Notes under the pieces: model-generated
What the model was told of the DNA's origin: nothing
What the model saw: only the letters and a program-made list of their open reading frames with translations
Databases searched by the model: none
Shown: positions 21,183 to 33,766 of the stretch, piece after piece
Layout of the letters: the number at the start of each line of letters is the position of its first letter
Position numbering within the stretch: position 1 is the first letter of the stretch
Source of the DNA: Sipunculus nudus
Lineage: Eukaryota; Annelida; Sipuncula; Golfingiida; Sipunculidae
NCBI GenBank assembly: GCA_026874595.1
Contig: CM049307.1
Coordinates: forward strand, 93,782,330 to 93,846,329
Reading direction: 5' to 3'
Length of the DNA: 64,000 nucleotides
Position numbers and translations under genes: made by a program

Positions 21183-23158
21183 AACCAGGCACAAATCGTA
21201 ACCGCTGGACCTAGAACCTTGTAACTTGGGATTCTGAGAGGTCCATAAAAAATCTCCTTGGAAACCAGAAATTAGGTCTCTGTTACCCATATCCTTCGAG
21301 CTATATAGCCCCAAAGTACCCCCCAGAAAAGTAAAAAATTTCATACAAAAACTTCAATATCTCATTAACTACTTGACTGATGGTCATGATTTTTGGCATA
21401 CATATTGATCATGAGATGTTACATCACTTCCTGCAGACTGGTGGAGCCACCTGTATTTTTCGATTTTTTACGAATTTTTTTCTCTATTTTTGAGACCTTT
21501 AAAAATGTGAACATCTGTTAACAAGGCACAAATCATAAAGACTGGACTTAGAATCTTAATTCTTGACACACTGAGAGGTCCATGAAAAATCTCCGTGGAA
21601 ACCAGAAATTAGGTCTCTGTTACCCATATCCTTTGAGCTATGGGGCCCCAAAGTACCCCCCTGAATAGTTAAAAATTTCAAACAAAAACTTCAATATCTC
21701 AATAACTACATCACTGATGGTCTTCATTTTTGGCATACATATTGATCATGAGATGTTCGATCAGTTCCTGCAGACTGGTGGCGCCACCTGTACTGTTTGA
21801 TTTTTTACGATTTTTTCCTCTATTTTTGAGACCTTTGAGGATGCTGTCATCTGTTAGCGTGGCACAAATCGTAACGACTGGACCTAGAATCTTCATTTTC
21901 GACACACTGAGAGACCTATGAAAGGTCTCCATGGAAACCAGAAATTAGGTCTCTGTTACCCATATCCTTCGAGCTATGGGGCCCAAAATTACCCCCCAGA
22001 AAAGTAAAAAATTTCATACAAAAACTTCAATATTTCATTAACTACATCACTGATGGTCATGATTTTCGACATACATATTGATCATGAGATGTTTCATCAG
22101 TTTGTGCAGACTGGTGGCGCCACCTGCATTTTTCAATGTTCACGAATTGTTTTCTCCCTTTTTGAGACCTTTAAGGATGTAGTTATCTGTCAACAGGGTA
22201 CAAATCGTAACGACTGGACCTAGAATCTTCGTTCTTGACACACAGGGAGACCCATGATAAGTCTCCATGAAAACCTGAAATTTGGTCTCTGTTACCCATA
22301 TCCTTTGAGCTATGGCACTCCAAAGTACAGCTCAGAATAATGGAAAATTTGATACAAAAGCTAAAGTATCTGAACAACTAATGCAGAGATAACCATAATT
22401 GTTTGCATGGATATTGATCATGGAGTGTTTCATAAGTTTCTGCAGACTGGTGGCACCACCTGTATTTGTTCGGTTTTTTTTTTACGAAATTTTTCTGTAT
22501 TTTTGAGACCTTTAAAGATATGAACCTCTGTTAACAGGGCACAAATCATAAAAACTGGACCAAGAATCTTCATTCTTGACACACAGGTAGACCCATGAAA
22601 AGTCTCCATGGAAACTTGAAATTAGGTCTCTGTTACCCATATTCTTTAAGCTGTATGGGTCCAAAATACCCCCCCCCCAGAATAATGGAAAAGTTGATAC
22701 AAAAACTGCAGTATTTCAATAACTACAACACTGATGGTCATGGTTTTCGGCATACATATTGATCATGAGCTGTTCCATCAGTTTCTGCAGACTGGGTGTG
22801 CCACCTCTATTTTTTTTCAAATTTTTACGAATTTTTTCCTTTTTTTTGAGACCTTTAAAGATGTGGTTATCTGTCAACAGGGTACAAATCGCAACAACTG
22901 GACCTAGAATCTTCATTCTTGTCATGCAAGGAGGCCCATGAAAGGTGCCTGTGGAAACTTGAAATTAGGTCTCTGTTACCCATATCCTTAAAGCTATAGA
23001 ACTCCGAAGTATCCCTCAGAATAATGGACAATTTGATACAAAAAGTGAAGTATCTGAACAACTAATGCAGAGATCACCATGATTTTTTGCATGGATATTG
23101 ACCATTAAGTGTTTTTATTAGTTTCTGCAGACTGGTGGAGCCACCTGTATTTTTGTAT
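21181..23158. repeat. Tandem array of six ~337-bp units
   Basis: The anchor ACAAATC occurs at 21191, 21528, 21864, 22200, 22541 and 22884, spacings 337, 336, 336, 341 and 343. Each unit also has GAGACC(T/C), AAATTAGGTCTCTGTTACCC, a CATATTGATCATGAG-type block and a GGTGG-N-GCCACC palindrome or its mutated form near the end. Units differ by point changes and small indels. Confidence 0.92.
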
Positions 23159-23340
23159 CCGCCAAAACGGCGGCGTTCGTTTCCAGAGAGTTCCTCGGAG
23201 ACTAATGGACCGATTTTTCCCAAACTTACACCTATTATCGGGTCACATGTGAACTGGTGCCTAACCAATTTGCATTGACCTCTGACCTTTCCTCTCTATC
23301 CAGTGTCCATTTGTGGGTCTGTTTCCACTCATAAACCCTC

Positions 23341-24190
23341 ATATCTCGGGAACCGTTTGACCGATCAGGAAATAAAATTGATACAAATGTAGCCCTTGGA
23401 TTGCTTTATAACATACACAAAAAATGGTGGCGTCACCTGTAACCATGTTTGCACAGTGTCCATCTGTTCATCTGCCTTGGGTTAAAATCACTCATATCTC
23501 TGCAGTGAATTGACTAATTCACCTGAAATTCGTCATGTGTATACATCCAGGATAGCTTTCTTGATTTTATGACAGGTGGCGCCACCTACGTTCACGTTCA
23601 CGCTGATGACATCCAAGCTTATATCTCGGGAACCGTTTGACCGATCAGGAAATAAAATTTATACAAATGTAGCCCTTTGATAGCTCTGTAACATACACAA
23701 AAAATGGTGGCGCCACCTGTAACAATGTTTGCACAGCGTCTGTCTGTTAGTCTGCCGTGGCCTAAAATTACTCATTTCTCTGTAGTGGTTCGACATAACT
23801 GCCTAAAATTTTGCAGGTTTATACATCATGGACAGCTTTCTTGATTTTATGACAGGTGGCGCCACCTACATTCTAGTTAACGCTGGACACATCCAAGCTC
23901 ATATCTCAGGAACCATTTGATCGATTGGGCCAAAATTGTGCATGTGTTTAGATCTCACATAGGTCTTTATCATACACAAAAATGGAGGGGTTACCTGCAA
24001 AGATTTTTGCACAGTGTTTGTCTGTTTGTCTGCCATGGGCAAAAATCGCTCATATACATGTAGTGGTTTGACTTTTCTGCCTAAAATTTTGCAGGTGTAT
24101 ACAACTTGGACAGCTTTCTGGATTTGTGGTAGGTGGCACAACCTACATACACATTTAGGCTGCAGACATCCCTGCTAATATGCAACATAC
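23341..24190. repeat. Tandem array of three ~280-bp units plus a partial fourth
   Basis: ATATCTCGGGAACCGTTTGA occurs at 23341 and 23621, with a variant at 23901 (spacing 280 each) and a worn remnant near 24177. Each unit holds two GGTGGCGCCACC-type palindromes about 130-150 bases apart, so the unit looks like an old dimer of a half-unit. Confidence 0.9.
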
Positions 24191-24445
24191 CTCACTCTAT
24201 TTCCCCTTGCCACTCAATCCATGCCTCACTATCCGATTTTGGCAGATACATGTAGTCACTTGTCGGTTACCCGTATTCTAGTTTTAAAAGTTTACACATT
24301 TTTCTCTATTTTTGAGATATATAAATACAGACTAAATCTTGGCCTGTTGGTTAATTTGTTTGATGCTTCAGTTGAATGGGTATATACTACCATTCTGATG
24401 ATAAAATTTCCTTTTGTGAATCTCTTCCCAGTCAGCTGAGCGTCA

Positions 24446-24459
24446 TGACCCATGGGTCA
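24446..24459. repeat. Right-end palindrome of the inserted element
   Basis: TGACCCATGGGTCA is a perfect 14-base palindrome, 4 bases from the inferred right boundary. Confidence 0.85.
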
Positions 24460-24659
24460 CTTGTTTTACAAACTGATTTCATGTGTATCAAGAGTATCAT
24501 GGGACGTAACAAAATTTGACCTTCACCTTACTTATTAAACTATGATTGAAATCACACAAATCAATTGTTTCACTAATAAACAAAAAAAACCCCATTATAT
24601 AAGAGGATTAGATTATTTAGGAGAGAGGGAGGGAAATCATAACGGAACATAATATAATT

Positions 24660-25797
24660 ACTATGGCTATTTCTTTCTTCCTCTTGCTTTCTTTGATTTT
24701 CTCTTTCTCAGAATCTCTCTCTTCTTGGAGTCTTCCTCTTTCTCAGTCATTTATTAATTAATTCTCTTTCTCATGCACACTTTCCAACATCTCTGTCTCT
24801 CACTCTGTCTCTTGATTTCTTTTTCTCAGTAATTATCATTCTCATTCTATGACTTTCCATCTATCTCTCACTTCTCTCTATCATTCTAATTCTCCCTCTC
24901 GCAAAGTCATTCTTTCTTTTCTCAGTCCCTCTTTTAATCAATCATTGTCATTCTCTGCCTGTCTGTCTGTCGCTCTCTCTCATTCCAATCATTCTTATTA
25001 TCTCTCTCTATCTCTCTCTATCAATTATTCTCTCACACTCTCTCTCCCAGCCTTTCTCCCAAATATTCCTTCTCTCTCTTTCTGAGAGATTCATTCATTC
25101 ATGATCTCATCCACACACCATGCATCTATGACCCTCCATCTCTCTATCTCTCTCCATGTTTCTCTCAGAATCGCTCTTCTCAGAGTCTTGCTGTTTCCCT
25201 CAATCATTCTCATTCTCTCTTTTGCTATTTGAAAATCTTTTTCTCAACATCTCATTCTCTCTCTCATTATCATTCTCATTCCCTGTCTGTCTCTCTCAAA
25301 CTAATCATTCATTCATTCTCTCCATTACTCACACAATCTAGCCCCCCTCCCTCCCTCTCTCTCTCTCTCTCTCTCTCGCTCAGATTTTCTATTTCAGTCC
25401 TTCTCTTTCTCTCAATCATTCTCATTCTCTCTCTGTCTCTCTCTCAATATAAGACTCTCTTTCAGTCTTTCTTTCTTTCAATCATTATAATTGTCATTCT
25501 CTGTCTCTCAATCAATCAATCATTCATTCATTCATTCATTCATTCATTCTCTTTCTGAGACACTGTCTCTCTCTCTCTCTTTCTCTCTCATTATCATTCT
25601 TTCTCTCTCTCTCTCTCATTATCATTCTTTCTCTCTCTCTCTTTCTCTCAATCAATCATTCATTCATTCTCTCTCTCATACACAAACAATCCAGCATCCT
25701 CATCCCCTCTCTTCCCCTATCTTTCTCTCTGTCTCAGATTCTCTCTTTCTCTCAATCAATCAATAATTCATTCATTCTTTCTATCATACAATTTAGC

Positions 25798-25850
<53 letters not shown>

Positions 25851-26137
25851 GATTCTTTCTCTCTCTCACAATCATTATCATTTTCTCTCAATCAATCATT
25901 CATTCATTTTTCTCTCCCATACAATCTAGCACCTCATTATTATTATTTCTCTTGCTATCAAACTCTCTTCCTCAGTCTCTCTTTCTTTCAATCATTATCC
26001 TTATTCTCTCTCACATACACAAGTCATAATCTAGCATCCTCATCCCCTCTCTTCCCCTATCTTTCTCTCTGTCTCAGATTCTCTCTTTCTCTCAATCAAT
26101 CAATAATTCATTCATTCTTTCTATCATACAATTTAGC

Positions 26138-26186
<49 letters not shown>

Positions 26187-26376
26187 GATTCTTTCTCTCT
26201 CTCACAATCATTATCATTTTCTCTCAATCAATCATTCATTCATTTTTCTCTCCCATACAATCTAGCACCTCATTATTATTATTTCTCTTGCTATCAAACT
26301 CTCTTCCTCAGTCTCTCTTTCTTTCAATCATTATCCTTATTCTCTCTCACATACACAAGTCATAATCTAGCATCCT

Positions 26377-26421
<45 letters not shown>

Positions 26422-26890
26422 TCTCACTTTCCCTCACTCAATCATTTGTTTTATCTCTTTTCATGATCACTTCCAGTATTCCTCTCTCTTTCTCCCAGTC
26501 TTTCTCTCAAATATTCCTTTTCTCTTTTACTGAGAGACTCATTCAACAATTCATTCGTTCATTCATTCATTCTCTCTCATCCACACACCATGCATCTATG
26601 ACTCTCTCTCTCTCTCGTCTTCATGCCTGTTTGTATATGAGCTTTCATTCATTTATTCAGTCAGTCAGTCAAGCAGTCATTTTCATTTTCTCTCAACCAA
26701 TAACTCTCTTGCTCTCTCTCTCTCTGGCAGAATATCTCTTTCTATCAATCAATCCTCATTCCCTCACCCTCCCCTCCTCTCTCTTTCTCTATCTCTTTCT
26801 CTGAATTTTCTATTCATTCATTCATTCATTCATTCATTCATTCACAAACTATCTTAATTTCTATCCTTCTCTTTCTTTCTCTCTCTTCAT
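24660..26890. repeat. TC-rich compound repeat inside duplication copy 2
   Basis: Copy of 18237-20125. A segment of about 340 bases starting CATCCCCTCTCTTCCCC is present twice here (about 25700 and 26040) and once in copy 1 (about 19280), so it was duplicated after the segmental duplication. Long pure TC runs lie near 25801-25846 and 26141-26182. Confidence 0.9.
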
Positions 26891-27165
26891 TATAAATATT
26901 GATATGCATCTAAATACAAGTAAACTGTGACTAATGATCAAGGCATGATAACTTTGTCACATGTTGAGAGGGTCTCCTTGTCATGGCATTTGTTTGTCTC
27001 GGCTTTGTTGAAGATGAGTTGATATTGTGTTACATTTATTATTTGATTTGTTTTTACATGTATATTGTATTACATATATTTTAGGTTTGACAACATGCTG
27101 CTTTGAACACTTTGGACAAGCCTTGAGGAGGAAGCTGATATCAATATACTATATAAAATAAGTAT

Positions 27166-28599
27166 ACAATGGCAGATTTTACAGAGATGATTGTACCACT
27201 GTGTTGAGACACATATTTGGATCTAAGAGGGTGTCAAGGCCTCACTTTTATGTAGCAACAATCTTAATAATTATAAAAATACAGTAAAACAGTTAGCTGG
27301 CTCAGACATTAGCCAGTTTGTCCCCCTCCCCTTTTAAAATTTCTGGATCTCTACCAATTTTCAAATTCCTGGATCTGCCCTAAGATATGTTTACACATAA
27401 TCTCTGAAACTTGTTGTCAGTGTTACTGTGAGTGAGTGAAAGTTTTTAGTGATTTGAGAGTTCAATAGTTGCTATTGGTTTAGAACATTTCTTTCTTTTA
27501 TTACAACAGATGTATAGTATATTAAAACAGGTTAATGACACAACCTTCTGTGAGAATCTCTTTCTAGCTCACTCCATCCCCTGGCCAGAGACCTTTCTTA
27601 CTGGAGCACTTAATACGTCATTCAGCCAGTGAATATAAAAATTTTATCTTCCCACAGTTTTTCACAGACAGCTGTGTAAGACATAGATAATATATATCTT
27701 ATTCATGTATATATTATAATTGAAAGGTCATGTATTATATACAGACTATACAGGTTTATGGATTTCTTGTATACAAAATTTATTTATTATATTTATTATA
27801 ATTTTTATATATATTATATGTTATATATTATAAAGATAAACTATTTTGATATTTCATATGAAGAACTATATTATCTTTTTTTGTAAAATTTGTGTTTGAT
27901 ATTGTATATTATGTGTATTAATGCATGTTTTTAACATGAATTTTTATTAAAATTTTCACATTAATGAACTTGGCAGAAAATTTGTTTTATATAAATGTTA
28001 CTCTGGCTGTGTGAGTGGCAGCAGACCAGTCCATTTTCAATTCACCTGTATATAAATAAAATCGGTATTCTTAAAACACTCTTGTCTCTTTTGTCATATA
28101 TAATTCAATATATATAAATACATATATATATATATATATATTTATATAAAAAAAGTGGAACTGAATATATATGTAGTATTTTTTTAATCCTTGTAGTTTC
28201 AGCAATATAGCCCTGATCTGCATATGTCTTACTGTTCCTGAAGTACTTAATGAACACATTTACTTCTTGTTCAAATATTATTTATTCACTTGGATGGTTC
28301 ATGGAGCAAATGTAAAGAGAAATATTCAGGATATCCTATACAATACAAAGAAGATTACTCATGCAGGTTTCAATGAGTTTGTAACCTGATACACATGCTG
28401 TCTGGCTGTTTGTATTGTAAGGGCCCAGTGTCTGCTCCTAAAGTTCCCCTGTTCCATGGCTCATTAATCACTCAGAAACTGATACTGTTACAGAGTAATC
28501 TTCACAGCCTGGCAGCTGACTAATTAACTTTGAGCAAAGGTCACTTCTTGGGATGCCCTAATGTATGATGGCGTGTGTATCAAAATGATTGCCTTATTT
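27166..28599. other. AT-rich spacer after the duplication
   Basis: No gene is supported. The stretch at about 27528-27592 (ATGACACAACCTTCTGTGAG and on) is similar to 32482-32545. Several AATAAA signals and short AT runs (e.g. 28105-28150) occur. Confidence 0.4.
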
Positions 28600-28990
28600 C
28601 TATGATTTTATCCCATCTAGGCCAGACTGTTCCCTATAACCCTAACTTTATCACAGCTGAGGCTATTAAAGCCCATATAAAAATAAATTGGAGTTTCAAA
28701 CAAACAAGGTGTTCTTAACATATTACATTTTGCAGATGATACACTGGTGTTCACAGAAGATATTTACAGGATTAGAATAACTCTGAATGTATTTTCTTAT
28801 TTTAATCAAATTACAGGTTTGAGGATATAAACTTTGACAAAACGGCAATAAGGCCCATAACAAAAGGAAAATAGGAAGGAAAAGACATGATTGTCATTGA
28901 GTAGATTTGGGCTGATGAACAGTTGATTTTATTCAGAATAATCATAGCAACTTCCATGAAATATATTTTAAATAAATTATACTCCGAGGT
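28600..28990 (+). pseudogene. LINE reverse transcriptase scrap with FADD motif
   Basis: Around 28715-28800 the plus strand reads GVLNILHFADDTLVFTEDIY and then TLNVFSYFNQITGLRI, the catalytic YxDD-type block and following helix of a LINE RT, close to the type seen in L1-like invertebrate elements. Upstream a weak NP-type block precedes it. Stops and shifts follow at once, so only the palm centre remains. A similar scrap lies at 32760-33130. Confidence 0.7.
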
Positions 28991-29350
28991 ACAAAAAAAA
29001 AACTGTGGTCACACAGAAATCCTCCGGCCAAAATGACTATTATAAGGAGCTTCCTTGTCTACCATATTATTTAATATCAGTTCTCCTTTACAAAATAATA
29101 TGTAAGGAATAGACAAGGTACATGTACTATTTAAATTCATATAAGAAAAAAATGTATGGAATCTTTGGTTAGGTGGTGGGTTCAGCATGATGCATAACAT
29201 TAAGAAGAACGTAACATGAAAAAAAAGTGGACAGGCTGAACATTAGTTGAACAAGAATATGATATTTAGTGGCAGTCAACAACTAAATAATTTATTCAGG
29301 AATGGTCAGTACCTCAATAAAATTTAGTTTTAGGTGATTGAAATTAACAG
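28991..29350. other. Unassigned AT-rich stretch
   Basis: Nothing recognisable apart from the decayed continuation of the RT scrap and short open frames without motifs. Confidence 0.4.
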
Positions 29351-31103
29351 GGAAGAGATCACGAGAATGATTGAGAGAAGGGACAGAGAGAGAATGATGA
29401 TTGCGAGAAAGAGAGACTGAGAGAGAGGATGTTGGATAGTTTGTGCATGAAAAAAGAGAATAAATAAATGATTGAATCAGAAAGAGGCTTGCTGAATATG
29501 TATATATGAGAAACAGAATGAATCAATGATAAATTGAGAGATAGAGACTGATAGATGGAGGGCCATAGATGGTGAGATATAGATGGAAGGTCATAGATGG
29601 TGTGTGGATGAGAAAGAATATATGAATGAAGGAATAAATAAATAAGTCTCTCAGAAAGACACAGAGAGAAGGAATAGTTGAGAGAAAGTCTTAGAAAGAG
29701 GGGAAGAGATTGGTTGAGAGAGGGAACGAGGAAGACTGAGAGAGAGAGAAGGGGAGGGGGTATGCTGGATGTGTACACGAGAAGAGAATGAATGAATGAT
29801 TAATTGAGAGGAGAGACACAGGAAAAAGGCGCGAGAGTAGAAATGATAATGATTGATAGAAAGAGAGAATGGTAATGTTTGAGACAAAGAGGGAAGAGTC
29901 AAAGAAGGGATTCTGAGAGAGAGTGAGGATGCTAGATTGTGTGTATGAGAGGGAATGATTGATTGATTGGTAGATTGATTGAGATATAGAAACAGAGAGA
30001 GAGAGAGAGAGAGAATGAGAATATTAATTTTCGAGAAAAAGACAGCGGGATAGTGTGTGCATGAATAAGAGAATGAATAATTGATTGAGAGAAAGAGAGA
30101 CTGAGTGAGATATATAATTAGGAAGAGAAGTGAGAGAGACAGAAAGAGGGGGTGTTGGATAATGCGTGCATAAGGAAGAGAATGGATTATTGAGAGAAAA
30201 AGTGACTGATAGAGAGAATGATTGTTTAGAGAAAAGAGACAGAGAGAATGAGAATTATAATGATTGAGAGAAAGGGAGATTGAGACAGAGTTAGAAAGCA
30301 AGAAAGAGAGAATAAGAAATATTGAGAAAAAGAGGGAGACTCTGAGAAGAGAGATTCTGAGGGAGAGAGAGAAGGGGGGCTAGAATGTGCGTGCATGAGA
30401 GAGAGAATGAAGGAATGATTGATTGATTGAGAGAAAGAGAGAATCCGAGAGAGAGAGAGAGAGAGACGGAGAGAATGATGATGATTAGGAGAAAGAAATA
30501 CTTTGAGAGAGGGATAATGATTGAGAGACTAAGAGATAAAGAGAGAGAGAATGAATAAATGAAAGAGAGAGGAGTATTTGTGTGAGAGAGAAAGAGAGCA
30601 AGAGATGGAGGGGGGATGTAGAGGGGAAAGTGTGTTCATGAGAAAGAAAATCATGAATGATTGAGAGGAAAAGACTAAGAGAGGGAAAGAAAATGAATGA
30701 ATTTTTGAGAGAAAAACAGAGAGAGAGAAGAGAATGAAAATTATATTGTTTGAGAGAAAGAGAGACTGAGAGCGAGAGAATGATTAGGATTGAGAAAAAG
30801 AGAGACTATGAGAGAGAATGAGTATGATACTAATTGAGAAAAAGAGAGAGAGAGAGAGTGTGTGTGTGTGTGCGTGTGTGTGTGGATCTGAGTGTGTGCA
30901 TGCAGGAGAAAGAAAATAAAATAATGATTGATAAAGAGAGACTTTTAGAGAGAAAGAGAGAGAGAGGGGGGGATGAAAATGGAAATGATTGAGAGAATAG
31001 ATACAGAGAGAGATGGGATGTTTAATAGTGCGTGCATGAGAAAAAGAAAGGGGGATATTGGTTCATGTGTGCATGAGAAAGAGAATGAATGAATTGATGA
31101 TTG

Positions 31104-31148
<45 letters not shown>

Positions 31149-31894
31149 ATGAGAATGATAATGATTAGGAGAAAGAGAGACTTAGAGAGGGGGGAGTATT
31201 TGGGAGAAAGATTGTGAGAAAGAGGGAGAGAGATAAAGGGGATGTGGAGTGTGTGCATGCGAAAGAAAATCATGATTGATTGAGAGGAAGATAATTTAAG
31301 AGAGAGAGAGAGGGTGAGACAGGGAGAGAGAATGAAATTGTTAATTTTTAGGAGAGACCAGGAGAGAGGGGGTGTTGGATAGTGTGGGCATGAGAAAAAG
31401 AATTCACGGATTATTGAGAGAGGCTGAGAGAGAAGCAGAAAATGTAAATGAATGATAGATAGAGAGACTGGTGGAGAGAGAATGATAATTATAATTATTG
31501 AGAGAGAGAGGAAGGATGTTGGATAGTGTGGGCATGAGAAAGAAAATGAATGAATTATTGAGAGAAAAACAGACTCGGGGAGAGAGGGGGAGAGAATGAG
31601 AAGAATGTTTGAGAGAAAGAGAGACTATGAGAGAGAACGAGTTTGATACTGATTGAGAAAAAGAGAAGGATTGAGAGAGAGAGAAAGAGAGAGATGTTTG
31701 ATAGTGTGTGCATGGGAAAGAAAATCAAATAATGATTGATTGAGAGAAAGATACCTTTGTAGAGAGAGAGATAGAGAGACCGAGAGAGAGAGAGAGACGG
31801 GATGAAAATGTAAATGATTGAGAGAAGAGATACAGAGAGAGAGAGGGACTGTTGGATAGTGTTTCATGCATGAGAAAAAGAATGAATTGTTGAA

Positions 31895-31944
<50 letters not shown>

Positions 31945-32460
31945 GAAATGATTGAGAGAAAGAAAGACTGAATTATATTTTTTGAGAGAGAAAGAGAGAG
32001 GGGGATATTTTGGATAATGTGTGCATGAGAAGAGAATGACTGAATTATTGATTGATTGAGATGAATGATTTGTTGAGGGAAAGAAAGACTCTGAAAGAAA
32101 GATAGAAAGAGAGAATGAGAATAAGTAAGAAAAGAGAGAGAGAGAGAAAATGATAATGAGTGGGAGAGAGAGTGAAAGAGAACGAGAATGATAGTGATTG
32201 AGGGCAAGAGATATAGACAAAAAGAGGGAGATAAATAGATGGTCATAGATGGTGTGTAGATGAGAAAGAAAGAAAGACAGAAAGAAAGAATGAATGAATG
32301 AATAAGAGAGAGAGAGAAAGAGGAGTATTTGAGAGAAATACTATGAGAAAGGGGGAGGGGAGATTTATTGATTGAGAAAGAGGGATAGAGAATAATTATA
32401 ATTGTTCAGAGAGAGAGAGAGAGCGATACGTGTTGGATGTATACATGAGAAAGAGAATAA
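29351..32460. repeat. Purine-rich block: the TC family in inverted orientation
   Basis: About 3.1 kb of GAGA-rich DNA whose non-GA cores are inverse complements of those at 13.6-16.4 kb: GGATGTTGGATAGTGTGTGC followed by ATGAGAAAG occurs about 11 times in variants (near 29425, 30048, 30148, 31017, 31375, 31510, 31690, 31850, 32008, 32428), and GGTCATAGATGGTGTGTGGA near 29590 and 32238. All long Ser/Leu frames, here on the minus strand, are artefacts. Confidence 0.92.
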
Positions 32461-32759
32461 ATGATTTGTTTGGGATTAATAAACAGGCTCATGACACAAG
32501 CTTCTGTGAATGAGAATCTTAACTCGCTCACTCCATTCCCCTGCCCAATGGAAATTTCTGACAGTCCCGGGTCCCCTTTTGACCCCTCGGGTCCCTCTAC
32601 GATGTACAGGCTGACCCCCCCCCCCCCGCCCTAAAAAAAAACGGCAGAAATGTAGGAATTCATAAAAAAAAATATATGTGTTGGTTTACTTGTTGAGTAT
32701 GTTGGGTATCAGGAGTATGTTGGTGTGTGTGTCAGAATGACTAAAGCAACAAGTAATAA
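32461..32759. other. Spacer similar to 27.5 kb, with a poly-C run
   Basis: ATGACACAAGCTTCTGTGAA and CTCACTCCATTCCCCTGCCC parallel 27533-27585. A run of about 12 C lies near 32616-32627. Confidence 0.6.
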
Positions 32760-33130
32760 ATTTGTCTTACATCTCTCCATTTTCCAAGTTAAACAAGGCT
32801 GTCTCCTATATCCCTAATTATTTATACATGCTATTGAATTGATACATGCTAAAGCCCATATTAAAATAAATGGAATTTCATACAAACATGGTGTTCTTAA
32901 AATGTTACATTATGCAGATGACACACTGGGTATCACAAAAGAAATGGACGGCATAAGAGAAACAGTTTTCTTATGTTAATCAAATTACACGTTTGAGGAA
33001 AGAGCATTTCCATAAGAGCAGGAAAATATGAAGAAAAATACACAATTGATTGTCATTCAGGTATGGCTTGGGTGTTAACAATTCAATTTATTAAGACTTT
33101 TATAGTCAAAAACCTGGCTTCAGTAGATAC
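32760..33130 (+). pseudogene. Second LINE reverse transcriptase scrap with YADD motif
   Basis: Readings in shifting frames: VKQGCLLYP near 32795, AKAHIKINGISYKHGVLKML and then HYADDTLGITKEMDGIRETV at about 32850-32970, with the catalytic YADD at 32911-32922. It is clearly related to the scrap at 28600-28990, sharing AAAGCCCATAT and GGTGTTCTTAA at matching positions. Stops and frame changes make it non-functional. Confidence 0.7.
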
Positions 33131-33766
33131 GTATTAAATGATAACTGTTTATCCCCCGGGGGAGAAACATGAGCTGCCAAGTCCAGCGTGGTTATACTCC
33201 GAGCATGGTCCGAGCATGTGCTTTGCTGTAGGGCTTGCTGATGATGCAACAAGGGATGGATGTCAGGAAAATCCCGCAGCTCGACAAAGGAATATTGCCT
33301 CTGTTAATTGGGCTCCCCGTAGTTTAAAAGTCTCCAAGTTAATAAGTATCATTTATACATCATTGTTGAATTAACGATGTCAGCACAAAACGAAGAGATT
33401 ATGCTCGTAAACAAATTTCATTTGTATGTAATATTTTTTTGACGTCTCAGTTTAAACATCTATTTACATATTTGCACCGAATCGCGACCATATGTAAGTG
33501 CTATTCATGTTGAAATTGTTTACTTTTTGAAAAGTTATTCGTGTTTAAAGCTCGGATTTGACGGTTTCCGAGACCTCTTATCACACAAGTTAGCCTCAGG
33601 CTATGATTATGTCGTTTAGGTTTGCAGCTCCTGGGGAGTCAGCTTATGAAGAAGCCTAGCACAAGTGGGTACGAAGGATTTTTAGCATGGGGGGGGGGGG
33701 GGGGGCACGCTGAACGAACTACGCTCCCCCCACCCCGCCTTGGGCCGAGACAGTCGACACTCGCGC
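33131..33766. other. Unassigned spacer with a 17-G run
   Basis: One 78-codon open frame (33138-33374) has higher GC than its surroundings but no recognised motif and no clear splice borders. A run of 17 G lies at 33689-33705. Confidence 0.35.

Larger units (their letters stand above)
21088..24463. mobile_element. Unclassified 3.38-kb element built from two tandem arrays
   Basis: Boundaries come from the empty site in the paralogous copy 1: T8 there becomes T6-element-T4 here, so the net effect is a 2-base (TT) duplication or two element-derived T. The first 13 bases after the initial A (GCTCAGCTGACTG, 21089-21101) recur as a perfect inverse at 24429-24441. The left end folds into a 13-bp hairpin with one mismatch (21088-21116, loop GAA). 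The right end holds the perfect palindrome TGACCCATGGGTCA (24446-24459), then CTTG. No protein is encoded, so it must be non-autonomous. From memory, end sequences of this style (TTAGCTCA... and ...CTTGTTT with CGTCCGTC repeats) are common in mollusc genomes; the class is not settled here. Confidence 0.8.
20394..27165. repeat. Segmental duplication, copy 2 (with 3.38-kb insertion)
   Basis: This copy repeats 17346-20393 but is 3.7 kb longer. About 3376 bases come from the insertion at 21088-24463, about 340 from an internal tandem duplication within its TC block (25697-26376), and the rest from microsatellite length differences. It ends with the same ATAAAATAAGTAT tail, after which unique sequence begins at 27166. 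Confidence 0.93.

Noticed and set aside
21088-24463. Helitron identity for the inserted element
   Set aside because: There is a hairpin near the right end, but no TC at the left, no CTRR at the right, and the insertion lies in a T run rather than between A and T.
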